NCBI GenBank assembly: GCA_016793885.1
Contig: JAEUHE010000093.1
Span: 30,310-94,309 of the forward strand
Reading direction: 5' to 3'
DNA from: Verrucomicrobiales bacterium
Lineage (GTDB): Bacteria > Verrucomicrobiota > Verrucomicrobiia > Limisphaerales > UBA11320
DNA: 64,000 bases
Position numbers and translations under genes: made by a program
Shown: positions 16,634-25,014 of the stretch, piece after piece
Layout of the letters: every line of letters starts with the position of its first letter
Numbering within the stretch: position 1 is the first letter of the stretch
The notes under the pieces: model-generated
Told to the model about the DNA's origin: nothing
What the model saw: only the letters and a program-made list of their open reading frames with translations
Databases searched by the model: none

Positions 16634-17485
16634 ATGCGAATCGATGCGCACCAGCACTTTTGGAACCTGAAGCAGTTTCCCCACCCCTGGATTACCGAGA
16701 ATCTCCAACCGCTGCGCCATAACTTCCTGCCCGCCGACCTCCGTCCGCTTCTGGCTCAGCATCGGCTGGACGGCTCAGTGCTCGTGCAAACCTTTGGATC
16801 CTTGGAGGAAACCCGGTGGTTCCTTTCCCTGGCGACTCAACACGAGTTCATCCTGGGCGTGGTCGGCTGGGTTGACCTGCAGGATCCTGGCGTCGGCGAC
16901 ACCCTCGATGCGCTAGCGGATCACCCCAAGCTGGTCGGCATCCGGCACGTGGTCCATGATGAACCCGACCCCCAATGGCTCACGCGCCCGGAAGTGCTTC
17001 GAGGACTGGAAGAACTGGCTCGCCGCAAACTTCCCTATGACTTGCTGCTCCGCCCCCCGCACCTCCCGGCAGCCATCGAGGTGGCTCGGCGGTTTCCCAC
17101 GCTTCCACTCGTGGTGGACCATATCGCCAAACCCAGGATCGCCTCCCTAGGATGGGACGATTGGGCGGAGGCCTTCGCCGCTCTGGCGCGCTTTCCTTCA
17201 GTCTACTGCAAGCTCTCCGGGATGATCACCGAAGCGTCCTGGTCCGGGTGGAAACCATCCGATCTGCACCGGTACGTGGATCATGCGCTCCAACACTTCG
17301 GCCCTGAACGGTTGATGTTTGGGAGCGACTGGCCGGTTTGCTTGCTGGCGGGAAGCTACGCGAGGGTGGTCGAAGGTCTGGAGGCGAACCTCTCCCCACT
17401 CAAGGCTCAGGATCAGGACCGCATCTGGGGAGGAACAGCTCAACAGTTCTACCGGCTTTCCACCGCAGCCGGTCAACTCTTTTAA
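16634..17485 (+). CDS. Amidohydrolase, L-fuconolactonase-like
   Basis: A 283-residue amidohydrolase-2 family protein. The N-terminal MRIDAHQHFWN motif gives the HxH metal ligands; other blocks are VGIRHVVHDEPDPQWL, LVVDHIAKP, YCKLSGMITEA and LMFGSDWPVCLLAGSY with the catalytic Asp. This set is closest to L-fuconolactone and related sugar-lactone hydrolases, which open lactones in deoxysugar breakdown. No sugar dehydrogenase or dehydratase lies next to it, so the substrate is a guess. ATG 16634 is chosen because the HxH motif starts at once; the upstream 32 codons are without domain. It ends in a 4-base tail-to-tail overlap with cheB. Confidence 0.82.
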   Translation: MRIDAHQHFWNLKQFPHPWITENLQPLRHNFLPADLRPLLAQHRLDGSVLVQTFGSLEETRWFLSLATQHEFILGVVGWVDLQDPGVGDTLDALADHPKLVGIRHVVHDEPDPQWLTRPEVLRGLEELARRKLPYDLLLRPPHLPAAIEVARRFPTLPLVVDHIAKPRIASLGWDDWAEAFAALARFPSVYCKLSGMITEASWSGWKPSDLHRYVDHALQHFGPERLMFGSDWPVCLLAGSYARVVEGLEANLSPLKAQDQDRIWGGTAQQFYRLSTAAGQLF

Positions 17486-18657
17486 GCCGCGAACGCGGCC
17501 CGGGCGATGCGGGCGCGGTGCTGAATGGCTCCAGCCATGTCCTTCAGTGAAACGACGTGGTGGACCACCCCCAACTCTTGGGCAGCCGCGGGCATGCCAA
17601 AGACCACGCAGCTTTTGTCGTCCTGGGCCAGATTGATGCCACCCGCCTCCTTGATCGCCTTCATGCCCAAGGCCCCATCTTTACCCATCCCGGTCAGCAG
17701 CACACCGATCGTATGGGGACCGGCGGCAACAGCTGCGCTGCGGAACAGGACATCGACCGCCGGACGTTGATGATGCTCCTCCGGCCCACGATGCAGTCGC
17801 ACCACATACTGGGTCCTTTCCCACCGGAGCTCCATATGGAACCCTCCAGGGGCCACCAGAACCAGTCCTGGGCGCACGAGATCCCCCTGCTCTGCCTCTC
17901 GAACTTCCAGGGCACAAAGGGAGTTCAACCGCTGCGCAAAGGAACGCGAGAAGACGGCCGGGATGTGCTGAACAATGCAAATGCCAGGCATTTCCGCCGG
18001 TAGAACCGTCAGAACATCCTTGATCGCCTCGGTGCCGCCCGTGCTCGCCCCGAGAACAATCACCTGACGGGCACTGAAGCGAGCGGTGTCTGAGGCAGCC
18101 GTAGTCCGCTTCGTCTCGATACCCACCAGATCAGGCTTCCGCCCTGAGGCAAAGCTTTCGGTGGTGGGTTGGACGAGAGCATCTCCCCGCAGTCGGGGAG
18201 CCACTGACGATCCCGAGCCTTTCGTCTGCTGGTTTCGCTTGCGAAGAACAGCAGTTAACTGGCGGAGCGAGATTTGGAGGCGTTCGTTAGAATCCTGCTC
18301 GGAAGGCGTGGCCTGCGGAAGCCCGGGAAGAACATCGATCGCCCCCGCCTCAAAAAGCGACAGCGTATACGCCGAACCCAACGAGGCGCTGTCGGAAAGA
18401 ACCACCACCGGAGCCCCCGTCGCCTGAGCCACGCGACGGAGCAGTAAAATAGCATCCACTCGCGAGGTGCCCGTTTCCAGAACCACCATGTCAGGTTTAT
18501 GCGGGTTGGCAGGATCCATCAGCACGAGAGGATCCTCGGACTTTCCAACCAAGGCTGTGTCCGGGATGGAAACGAGGTTTTCTGCGACGGACAAACGCCG
18601 AGCGGCGGGCCCAGCAACCAAGAAAACTCTTAGAGCCTGTTTAGACGGGGCTGACAT
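17482..18657 (-). CDS. cheB: CheB-type methylesterase with degenerate receiver
   Basis: A 391-residue protein of the CheB family, which removes methyl groups from chemoreceptor glutamates and deamidates glutamines. The C-terminal esterase domain is intact: Ser in GASTGGTEAI, His in VQHIP, Asp in GMGKDGALGM. The N-terminal domain has the receiver length, but the acidic pocket is gone (LRVFLVAGPAARR where IRVLVVDDS is usual) and the phosphorylated Asp is replaced (VVLETGTSRVD, Glu or Thr). A Ser/Lys-rich linker joins the two. The enzyme therefore should not be controlled by CheA phosphorylation in the usual way. Last gene of the cheW-mcp-sel1-cheB cluster. Confidence 0.85.
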   Translation of the reverse strand: MSAPSKQALRVFLVAGPAARRLSVAENLVSIPDTALVGKSEDPLVLMDPANPHKPDMVVLETGTSRVDAILLLRRVAQATGAPVVVLSDSASLGSAYTLSLFEAGAIDVLPGLPQATPSEQDSNERLQISLRQLTAVLRKRNQQTKGSGSSVAPRLRGDALVQPTTESFASGRKPDLVGIETKRTTAASDTARFSARQVIVLGASTGGTEAIKDVLTVLPAEMPGICIVQHIPAVFSRSFAQRLNSLCALEVREAEQGDLVRPGLVLVAPGGFHMELRWERTQYVVRLHRGPEEHHQRPAVDVLFRSAAVAAGPHTIGVLLTGMGKDGALGMKAIKEAGGINLAQDDKSCVVFGMPAAAQELGVVHHVVSLKDMAGAIQHRARIARAAFAA

Positions 18658-18735
18658 AGCCAATATCCGCTACCTGAAGGGAAGCACCCACCCGTCTCGT
18701 GACGAGTTTTCACCTCCCATGGGCGCAGATTCGTC

Positions 18736-19350
18736 CTACGCCGCTGTTTTATGCATCGTTTTTGCAAAGCTGCTGTAAAGCTGGTGAAAGAGAGCTCGGG
18801 CCTGGCGCAATTCATCCAACGAGAGCGACTCCACCACGGTTTCAACGGCACCGGCCGCAACGGCGTCGCCCATCTCAGCGCTCAGGCAGAACCAGGCATA
18901 GGCTTCCACAAGATCGACGGCCGCCCCTTTCCCCTGGGCGTAAGCCAACCCGAGGTTGAACTGGGCCACCGCATGCCCCTGCTCCGCTGCCCGACGAAAC
19001 CACTTCAAGGCTTCCGTCTCGTTCTGGGCAACGCCCTGTCCGGTCGCGTAGCGGACTCCCAAGCTATCCTGGGCTCCGGCGTGGCCTTGATCGGCCGCCT
19101 TGCGCAACCATTTCACAGCCTCCGAGACATCTTGATCGACCCCCTGTCCATTCAGGTGTCTCACGGCAAGACAGTATTGGGCTTCACTGTTGCCCTGCTC
19201 GGCCGCCTTACGAAACCATCGGGCAGCCGAAACCAGATCGGGAACCCCGCCATCGGAGTACTGACGAGCCAGCTGGAGTTGGGCAATCGCCTCCCCCGCC
19301 TCGGCTCTACCTTTCAGATCGCTAGTCGCATTCTTTTTTTCATCGGACAT
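18736..19350 (-). CDS. Sel1-repeat (TPR-like) protein
   Basis: A 204-residue protein made of about four to five Sel1 repeats of 36 residues (AARWFRKAAEQGNSEAQYCLA, AVKWLRKAADQGHAGAQDSLG, ALKWFRRAAEQGHAVAQFNLG, AYAWFCLSAEMGD). Such alpha-solenoids act as protein-binding scaffolds. There is no signal peptide, so it is cytosolic. It sits between mcp and cheB on the same strand, and a scaffold role in the chemosensory complex is possible but only inferred from position. The ATG at 19350 (MSDEKKNATS) has a purine-rich GAGGAG nine bases upstream. Confidence 0.82.
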   Translation of the reverse strand: MSDEKKNATSDLKGRAEAGEAIAQLQLARQYSDGGVPDLVSAARWFRKAAEQGNSEAQYCLAVRHLNGQGVDQDVSEAVKWLRKAADQGHAGAQDSLGVRYATGQGVAQNETEALKWFRRAAEQGHAVAQFNLGLAYAQGKGAAVDLVEAYAWFCLSAEMGDAVAAGAVETVVESLSLDELRQARALFHQLYSSFAKTMHKTAA

Positions 19351-19397
19351 GACACCCCACTCCTCTCCTTGTTTACCCCCCACAGCTCACCACTCGC

Positions 19398-21662
19398 TCA
19401 AAAATCGCGGAACGAGCTGTCCAGCGGGTTAGATTCCCCGTGAGCCGCCGCCGCCTGCCCAGGCCCAGAGGCAGCTCGCTTCGAAACCTCCGGCATGGGC
19501 AGATCATCCCCCCCACTCGGACGAGTTACCTTTGCGCCATGCGCCGCCGATGCGGAAGTCCCCGAGCTCGGTTTGAACGTGTTGAGGGATGACCCTGAAC
19601 TTGAACCGGACTTCGATGGACGTGAGCTAGGAACGGCCGCCTGGGGCCGACGCACCGGTTCGGCCGCGCGAGGGGCCGAAGCCTCAACTCCTCCGGCAAC
19701 TGCTCCCGTCACCAACTGTTCGGCGGCGCGAATGGCTTCACGCTGCGAAATAGATTGTGCTTTCAACTCTTCCGAGGCGCTGGCCGTCTGCTCGGCCGCG
19801 GCGGCGGTACCCTGCACGATCTTGTCGACTCGGCTCACCGCCAAATTAACCTGCGATAATCCCGTGCTCTGCTCCTGGGTGGCATTGGCGATCTCATTCA
19901 TCACCTGATTTACCGACTGGGTCTGGGTGACGATCGCTTGGAAGCTCTTTTCAACCTCCAGAGAGCGTTCCGTGACTTCGGTCAGACTGGTGACCACCCG
20001 CTCGCTGGCCCGCACGCCATTGGTGCTCTTCTGGATGGAGTCATCGATTCGTTGAGCCGTGTCCTTCGCCGCCTGGGCGCTGCGCTGAGCCAGGCTGCGA
20101 ACTTCATCGGCAACCACCGCGAAGCCTAGGCCCGCCTCCCCGGCACGAGCCGCCTCCACCGCGGCATTCAGTGCCAGAATGTTGGTCTGGAAGGCGATCT
20201 CATCAATCGTCTTGACGATCTTTGCCACTTCGCCGCCGGAGATCTCAATGTCACGAACAGCGGTTTGCATATGGCCAACCGCACCGCGGATCTGCTCCAC
20301 GGTTTGTCCCATTCCGCGAAGCTGCTCCGCCCCCTGCTGGGCCGTTTGAAGGGCTTGACCGGAGGACTCGCGGGCGCTCCGCGCATTCTCGGCTGTCCGC
20401 TTGGTCATGCTCGCTATCTCCTCAAGTGCGGCGCCGCTCTCTTCGAGCGACGCGGCTTGATCACTGGCTCCTTCGGCGAGGGAATGGCTGGCGGAGGAAA
20501 TCTGAATCGCCGCGCTCGACACATCATCGGTCAGAACTCGGATCGACTGCAATTGAGCGACGATCGGTCTGGCCAGTGACCGACCGAGCCACCAGGCCGC
20601 CAACACCAACCCCACGATGCTCGCACCAAAGACGATCAAGTTGTTGCGCAACGCGGCCAGTGCCACGGCTTGAGCTTGAGCCTCCGGGACACGTAACAGC
20701 AAACTCCAACCCAGCCCGGGAAATCCTAAGGCTCCCTTGGAACGCACGAATCCGGAGACGAACTGTCCAGGTTTGCGCTCGTGGGTCTCGTGAACAAAGC
20801 CCTGTTCCCCAGTGATCACGCGCTTCGCCGACTCAATTCCAGCGCTCGCCAGGTTGGACTTGAGAAAGGCCTCGCTGTCATGTTGAAACGATTTGTTTCC
20901 GCCCCTGGCCATCGGATCGTGGGTCCCTAAAACACGCCCCTTGCTATCCAACAGAGTTAGCTCCGCCTGGTCGAATCCACGCTTGGCGGCATCCTCGTAG
21001 GCATCCATCAGTATCTCCTCCACCAAAGAGAACTTGGCCGCATTATACCAGTAGGCAATGACCTTTCCTGCCGCGTCCTTAACCGGGGCCGAAAAACCCA
21101 TCACGAGCCCCTGGTTGCCACAAGCCTTCTTCACCAACTCGCTCACCGCGAGGTCCTCTACGACGGTGCCGTCCAAAAGATCGCTCTTAAGAAACTTCCC
21201 TTCGCTCACCGCCTGAAACCAACTGGCCGACTTAAAATTCTGCTCGTAAAGCCAAGTTGTCTCCAAGGGCTTCCCACCAGAATCCCGGTCGTTGACCGCC
21301 AGGACACGCCCCTCTGGATCCACCGCCACCGAGAGATCATACAGCCCATATAAGCCGACGTAACGATTCATCACCTCGGCCACCGGATTCTTGTCGGATC
21401 CAACCTTATACCAGGCGTTTTGATCCTGGATTACGGAGTTCAGACCAAACGCCTGCACATCCCCATAACGCTCGAACAGATTGCGATCGATGTCCTCCAG
21501 GGAGGCTTGAGCCGCCGCGCGGAAGGAGTCAGCGAGACGTTCGCCGAGTGTGTGGATGGATCGGGTGCTGAGGACACCGATTACCACCAAGGGAATTGCG
21601 CCAATCAACACAAAGCTGCAGACCAGCTTGGCGGTCAGGCTCCAGGTCTTCATTCTGTTCAT
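19398..21662 (-). CDS. Methyl-accepting chemotaxis protein, dCache-type sensor
   Basis: A 754-residue transmembrane chemoreceptor. TM1 is at about residues 10-32 and TM2 at about 330-352. Between them is a periplasmic domain of roughly 300 residues with Cache features ([48 protein letters not shown]). The cytoplasmic coil has the signalling tip [42 protein letters not shown] that contacts CheW/CheA. A full HAMP domain is not apparent after TM2; only a short RPIVAQLQS remnant precedes the coil. The tail is Pro/Ser-rich and ends without the NWETF pentapeptide that tethers CheR/CheB. The ligand is unknown. Confidence 0.87.
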   Translation of the reverse strand: MNRMKTWSLTAKLVCSFVLIGAIPLVVIGVLSTRSIHTLGERLADSFRAAAQASLEDIDRNLFERYGDVQAFGLNSVIQDQNAWYKVGSDKNPVAEVMNRYVGLYGLYDLSVAVDPEGRVLAVNDRDSGGKPLETTWLYEQNFKSASWFQAVSEGKFLKSDLLDGTVVEDLAVSELVKKACGNQGLVMGFSAPVKDAAGKVIAYWYNAAKFSLVEEILMDAYEDAAKRGFDQAELTLLDSKGRVLGTHDPMARGGNKSFQHDSEAFLKSNLASAGIESAKRVITGEQGFVHETHERKPGQFVSGFVRSKGALGFPGLGWSLLLRVPEAQAQAVALAALRNNLIVFGASIVGLVLAAWWLGRSLARPIVAQLQSIRVLTDDVSSAAIQISSASHSLAEGASDQAASLEESGAALEEIASMTKRTAENARSARESSGQALQTAQQGAEQLRGMGQTVEQIRGAVGHMQTAVRDIEISGGEVAKIVKTIDEIAFQTNILALNAAVEAARAGEAGLGFAVVADEVRSLAQRSAQAAKDTAQRIDDSIQKSTNGVRASERVVTSLTEVTERSLEVEKSFQAIVTQTQSVNQVMNEIANATQEQSTGLSQVNLAVSRVDKIVQGTAAAAEQTASASEELKAQSISQREAIRAAEQLVTGAVAGGVEASAPRAAEPVRRPQAAVPSSRPSKSGSSSGSSLNTFKPSSGTSASAAHGAKVTRPSGGDDLPMPEVSKRAASGPGQAAAAHGESNPLDSSFRDF

Positions 21663-21804
21663 AGGATATTCAAACTTCGTCGGTCCCAGGAGACCTGGCA
21701 CATCCCACGCACCCGGCAACACATCAAGAGCGTCGACCAGATCTCTTCCTTATGGATATCGGCGATTGGAAAACAATCTTGATCAAATCTTCATGTTCCA
21801 GCGA

Positions 21805-22314
21805 TCACGCTGCCGCCGCGGATCGCAGTCCTTTCAACGCCTCCTCGCAGATCACCCGGTCGATATCCAAAAGGGTCTTCACCCCCCCTTTCACTTTCGC
21901 GATTCCGAGGATGTAGTCGATGTTCAGACGCACACCAAAGTCAGGCGTCGGTTCGATGTCGGCCGGTGGGATGTTGCTGACCTCCTCGACTGCGTCCACC
22001 ATTAGTCCCATGAGCGATTTGCCTCGCGCAGCAAGCTCAACCACGATGACGCACGTGCGCTCGCTCTGTGTACCCTTGGGAAGTCCGAACTTCGCTCGCA
22101 AGTCAGCCACCGGGACAACCTTACCCCGCAGGTTGATCACGCCGCGCATGTAAGACGGCATGCATGGCACGTGAGTGATCTCGGGCAAACGAATGATCTC
22201 CCGCACCTGCAAGATTCCTAGTCCGTAGGATTCCCTTCCCAACGAAAACGTCAGGAACTTTCCACCCTTGCAAGCAACCAACCCCTCCTCTTTCGATCCA
22301 ACAGCAACGTTCAT
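21805..22314 (-). CDS. cheW: Chemotaxis coupling protein CheW
   Basis: A 169-residue CheW-domain protein that links chemoreceptors to the CheA kinase. The double beta-barrel core is clear: FLTFSLGRESYGLGILQVREIIRLPEITHVPCMPSYMRGVINLRGKVVPVADLRAKFGL, then CVIVVEL and MVDAVEEVSNIPPADIEP. It leads the cluster cheW-mcp-sel1-cheB, all on the minus strand. No cheA, cheR or cheY is in the window, so the kinase must be encoded elsewhere. The ATG at 22314 is preferred to an upstream in-frame start by ten codons. Confidence 0.92.
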   Translation of the reverse strand: MNVAVGSKEEGLVACKGGKFLTFSLGRESYGLGILQVREIIRLPEITHVPCMPSYMRGVINLRGKVVPVADLRAKFGLPKGTQSERTCVIVVELAARGKSLMGLMVDAVEEVSNIPPADIEPTPDFGVRLNIDYILGIAKVKGGVKTLLDIDRVICEEALKGLRSAAAA

Positions 22315-22481
22315 AGATCCTTTCCTGCCCAGGGCACTCCCCACCGGAACGACGGCTCACACCAGCCCTAGGTCAGTGTTCTATCGGCAGACCACCTCGG
22401 GAAGCAGAAGAGATTATTTCGAGAGCTACGCCTCAGAAATCCAGGGAACGAGGTCACCGGGCAGGGGGACGGGGCTCGAGA

Positions 22482-23261
22482 CTAGGACGGCCGAGGGGTA
22501 AACCTGGGATCGGCGCAGCAACGAAGCTCATGAGCGAGAAGAGCAACCACCGATACCACCGCTGTAGGACAGCGTAATGTCCACGGCCCCAGAGTAATCG
22601 GACAGACACCACGTTCCGCCAGTTTTTGAAGCTCGTCCGGGGTGAAGTCTCCCTCCGGCCCTACCCAAATCTGGATGGATCGCGGGCTGACACCTGATCG
22701 CTCCTGGTACTTGGCCAAGACTCCGCGAACCTCGTCGGCCCCGGCGGCCAAAGAGGCCACCAGTGACAGATCGGGCGCAGATTCTTGGGAGAGAAGGGAG
22801 GCGAAGGTCGCCGGCACCTGGATCGCCGGAGCCCAGAGGTTCCCGCTCTGCTTCATGGCTTCGCGCGCCGTGGTCTGCCACTTCTCCTGTTTGGACAGGG
22901 CTTCCTGCCCCGACAGACGGACAATGCCCCGCTCAGCGATCAGCGGAACAATCTCGGAAACTCCCAACTCCGTGGCTTGCTCGACGATCTCATCGAAAAG
23001 CTGTCCTTTGGGAATGGCGGCAATCAGGCAAATTCGACCAACGGGGGCCGGCTGACTGAGCGTGGAAAGGATCTCAAGAACGACACTCGACTTCGTGCTG
23101 CTGGTGACCCGACACTGGTAAGACTTGCCAGCTCCGTCGAGCACCACCGCGGCATCCCCCGCCTCCAGACGAAGTACCCGCGCCGCGTGATGCGCTTCAG
23201 CCCCCTGAAGCACCAGGTTTCGGTCCTGACACCGCTCCGGAGGAAGGAAGAAGCGGTGCAT
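22482..23261 (-). CDS. rsmE: 16S rRNA (uracil-1498-N3) methyltransferase RsmE
   Basis: A 259-residue SPOUT methyltransferase that modifies U1498 of 16S rRNA. An N-terminal PUA-like domain (MHRFFLPPE ... HHAARVLRLEAGDAAVVLDGAG) precedes the trefoil-knot domain (IPKGQLFDEIVEQATELGVSEIVPLIAERGI, AREAMKQSGNLWAPAI, IWVGPEGDFTPDEL). In the knot loop that binds SAM, the usual LGxxILRxETA appears as LGPWTLRCPTA, an unusual change at the T/E positions. It starts 12 bases after dnaJ, so it belongs to the secA-grpE-dnaJ-rsmE transcript; rsmE downstream of dnaJ is common. Confidence 0.9.
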   Translation of the reverse strand: MHRFFLPPERCQDRNLVLQGAEAHHAARVLRLEAGDAAVVLDGAGKSYQCRVTSSTKSSVVLEILSTLSQPAPVGRICLIAAIPKGQLFDEIVEQATELGVSEIVPLIAERGIVRLSGQEALSKQEKWQTTAREAMKQSGNLWAPAIQVPATFASLLSQESAPDLSLVASLAAGADEVRGVLAKYQERSGVSPRSIQIWVGPEGDFTPDELQKLAERGVCPITLGPWTLRCPTAVVSVVALLAHELRCCADPRFTPRPS

Positions 23262-23273
23262 CAGGGAGAAAGG

Positions 23274-24398
23274 TCAGCGAAAGAAATTCTTGGCACGCTC
23301 GAGAAAGCTCATCCCGATGGGATTCACGGTCTCATCGCACAGGAGCGCAAACTCCTCCAGCTTGGCCCGCTGGGCGGCATTCAGCTTCGAGGGCACCTCA
23401 ACGATGACCCGCACGTGAAGATCTCCGTGTCCATGCCCGTGAACATTCCGCACCCCTTTGCCCTTCAGCCGGAAAGTGGTGCCGCTCTGGGATCCGGCCG
23501 GGATCCGAATATGCGCCTTGCCGGTCAAGGTAGGAACCTCCACTTCGGCTCCTAGCGCAGCCTGGACAAAACTGATCGGAAGCTCGCAATGAAGATCATC
23601 ACCTTCGCGCTCAAACACGTCGTGAGCCCGAACATGCAAAACTACGTAAAGGTCACCGCCCCCGCCGCCCCGAACTCCAGCCTCCCCTTCCCCGGCCGAC
23701 CGCAACCGCGTACCCGTGTCGACGCCTGCAGGGATGCGTAGCTTGACCTTGTTCGGACGCTCAACCCGTCCAGCCCCCTCACAACTCTTGCAGGGATTCT
23801 CCAGCATCTGTCCCTGCCCGTTGCAGCGAGGACAGTTCTGAGCGATGCTAAAAATTCCTCGCGCCATGACCACCTGCCCTCGTCCGCCGCAGGTCGTGCA
23901 GGTCCGCTTGCGCGGAGATCCGTCCGCGCCGGAGCCCGAGCAACGCTCGCAGCTCGAGAGTCGGCTGACCGCGATCTCCTTCTCGCATCCGTTAACCGCC
24001 TCCTCAAAAGTCAGTTCCAAGTCATAGCGAAGATCATCGCCCCGCTGCGGAGCCCGTGGATCGGCACGGCGACCACCCAGAAACTCCTCGAAAATGCTGC
24101 CGCCAAAAACCTCGCGGAAAATATCCGCCGGGTCATGGAAGCCACCGCCGCCCGCGCTCGCCCGACGCCGTGGATCAAAGGCGTCATGTCCCATTTGATC
24201 GTAGGCCGCTCGCTTCTGCGGATCGTTCAGGACCTCATAGGCCTCACCCAGTTCCTTGAACTTCTCCTCGGCCCCTTTGTCCCCGGGGTTTTTATCCGGA
24301 TGATACTTAATGGCCATCTTGCGATAAGCCTTCTTCAAGTCATCCTCAGTCGCGTTCTTGGGTACCCCCAAGACCTCGTAGTAATCTCGCTTGGCCAT
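23274..24398 (-). CDS. dnaJ: Chaperone DnaJ
   Basis: A 374-residue type I Hsp40. It has the J domain (residues 1-70, HPD in YHPDKNPG), a Gly/Phe-rich linker ([16 protein letters not shown]), a zinc-binding region with four CxxCxGxG repeats ([32 protein letters not shown]) and the C-terminal substrate-binding domains. It stimulates DnaK ATP hydrolysis and delivers unfolded proteins. It follows grpE by 6 bases; dnaK is not in the window. All key motifs are intact. Confidence 0.97.
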   Translation of the reverse strand: MAKRDYYEVLGVPKNATEDDLKKAYRKMAIKYHPDKNPGDKGAEEKFKELGEAYEVLNDPQKRAAYDQMGHDAFDPRRRASAGGGGFHDPADIFREVFGGSIFEEFLGGRRADPRAPQRGDDLRYDLELTFEEAVNGCEKEIAVSRLSSCERCSGSGADGSPRKRTCTTCGGRGQVVMARGIFSIAQNCPRCNGQGQMLENPCKSCEGAGRVERPNKVKLRIPAGVDTGTRLRSAGEGEAGVRGGGGGDLYVVLHVRAHDVFEREGDDLHCELPISFVQAALGAEVEVPTLTGKAHIRIPAGSQSGTTFRLKGKGVRNVHGHGHGDLHVRVIVEVPSKLNAAQRAKLEEFALLCDETVNPIGMSFLERAKNFFR

Positions 24399-24404
24399 TG
24401 AAGC

Positions 24405-24968
24405 TTAGGAGGCAGGCGCCTTCGAAACGATCACTGTCGCCGGCCTTAGCAGGCGTTCGCGCAGCCGATAGCCCTTGCGGAGCTGCTGCAGGACATGGCC
24501 TTCGGCAACCTCCGAGGATTCCTGCTGCGAGACCGCTTCGTGGATGTTCGGGTCAAAGGGCTGCCCTAGGGCGTTCACCTCAGCGAGGCCGGCATCCATC
24601 AACACCGTACGCAGCTGTTGGTGAATCATGTTGACCCCCGTGCGCAAGGATTCGGCCGTGGCGTTCGAAGCCTGATTGGCAGCCATCAACGCCATCTCGA
24701 AGTTGTCCATCACGGGAACAAGCTTTTCGAGCAGTCCCTCGGTGGCGTATTTGAGGGCGTCTTGCCGCTCGCGGGCCGCGCGTTTCTTGAAATTGTCGAA
24801 ATCGGCGGTCGTCCGCAGCAACGCATTCCAATTCTCTTCGGCCTTGGCGGCCTTGGCTTGCAGAGCCACCCAAGCCTCCGGAGAGAAGTCCGGCTCGGGC
24901 ACCCCACCCTGGGGATCCGAACCCGTGCCCTCGGACGACGGTGCCGCAGTTGGTTCACGATTTTCCAT
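24405..24968 (-). CDS. grpE: Nucleotide exchange factor GrpE
   Basis: A 187-residue GrpE with a long N-terminal helix ([41 protein letters not shown]), the [11 protein letters not shown] block and the C-terminal beta domain ([49 protein letters not shown]). It releases ADP from DnaK. The ATG at 24968 (MENREPTA) is chosen; an upstream extension would overlap the secA end. Placed between secA (46-base gap) and dnaJ. Confidence 0.95.
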   Translation of the reverse strand: MENREPTAAPSSEGTGSDPQGGVPEPDFSPEAWVALQAKAAKAEENWNALLRTTADFDNFKKRAARERQDALKYATEGLLEKLVPVMDNFEMALMAANQASNATAESLRTGVNMIHQQLRTVLMDAGLAEVNALGQPFDPNIHEAVSQQESSEVAEGHVLQQLRKGYRLRERLLRPATVIVSKAPAS

Positions 24969-25014
24969 ACGCTTGCTGTCTGAACAATCAATCTGTAATG
25001 GGTCTCGAATCGGA

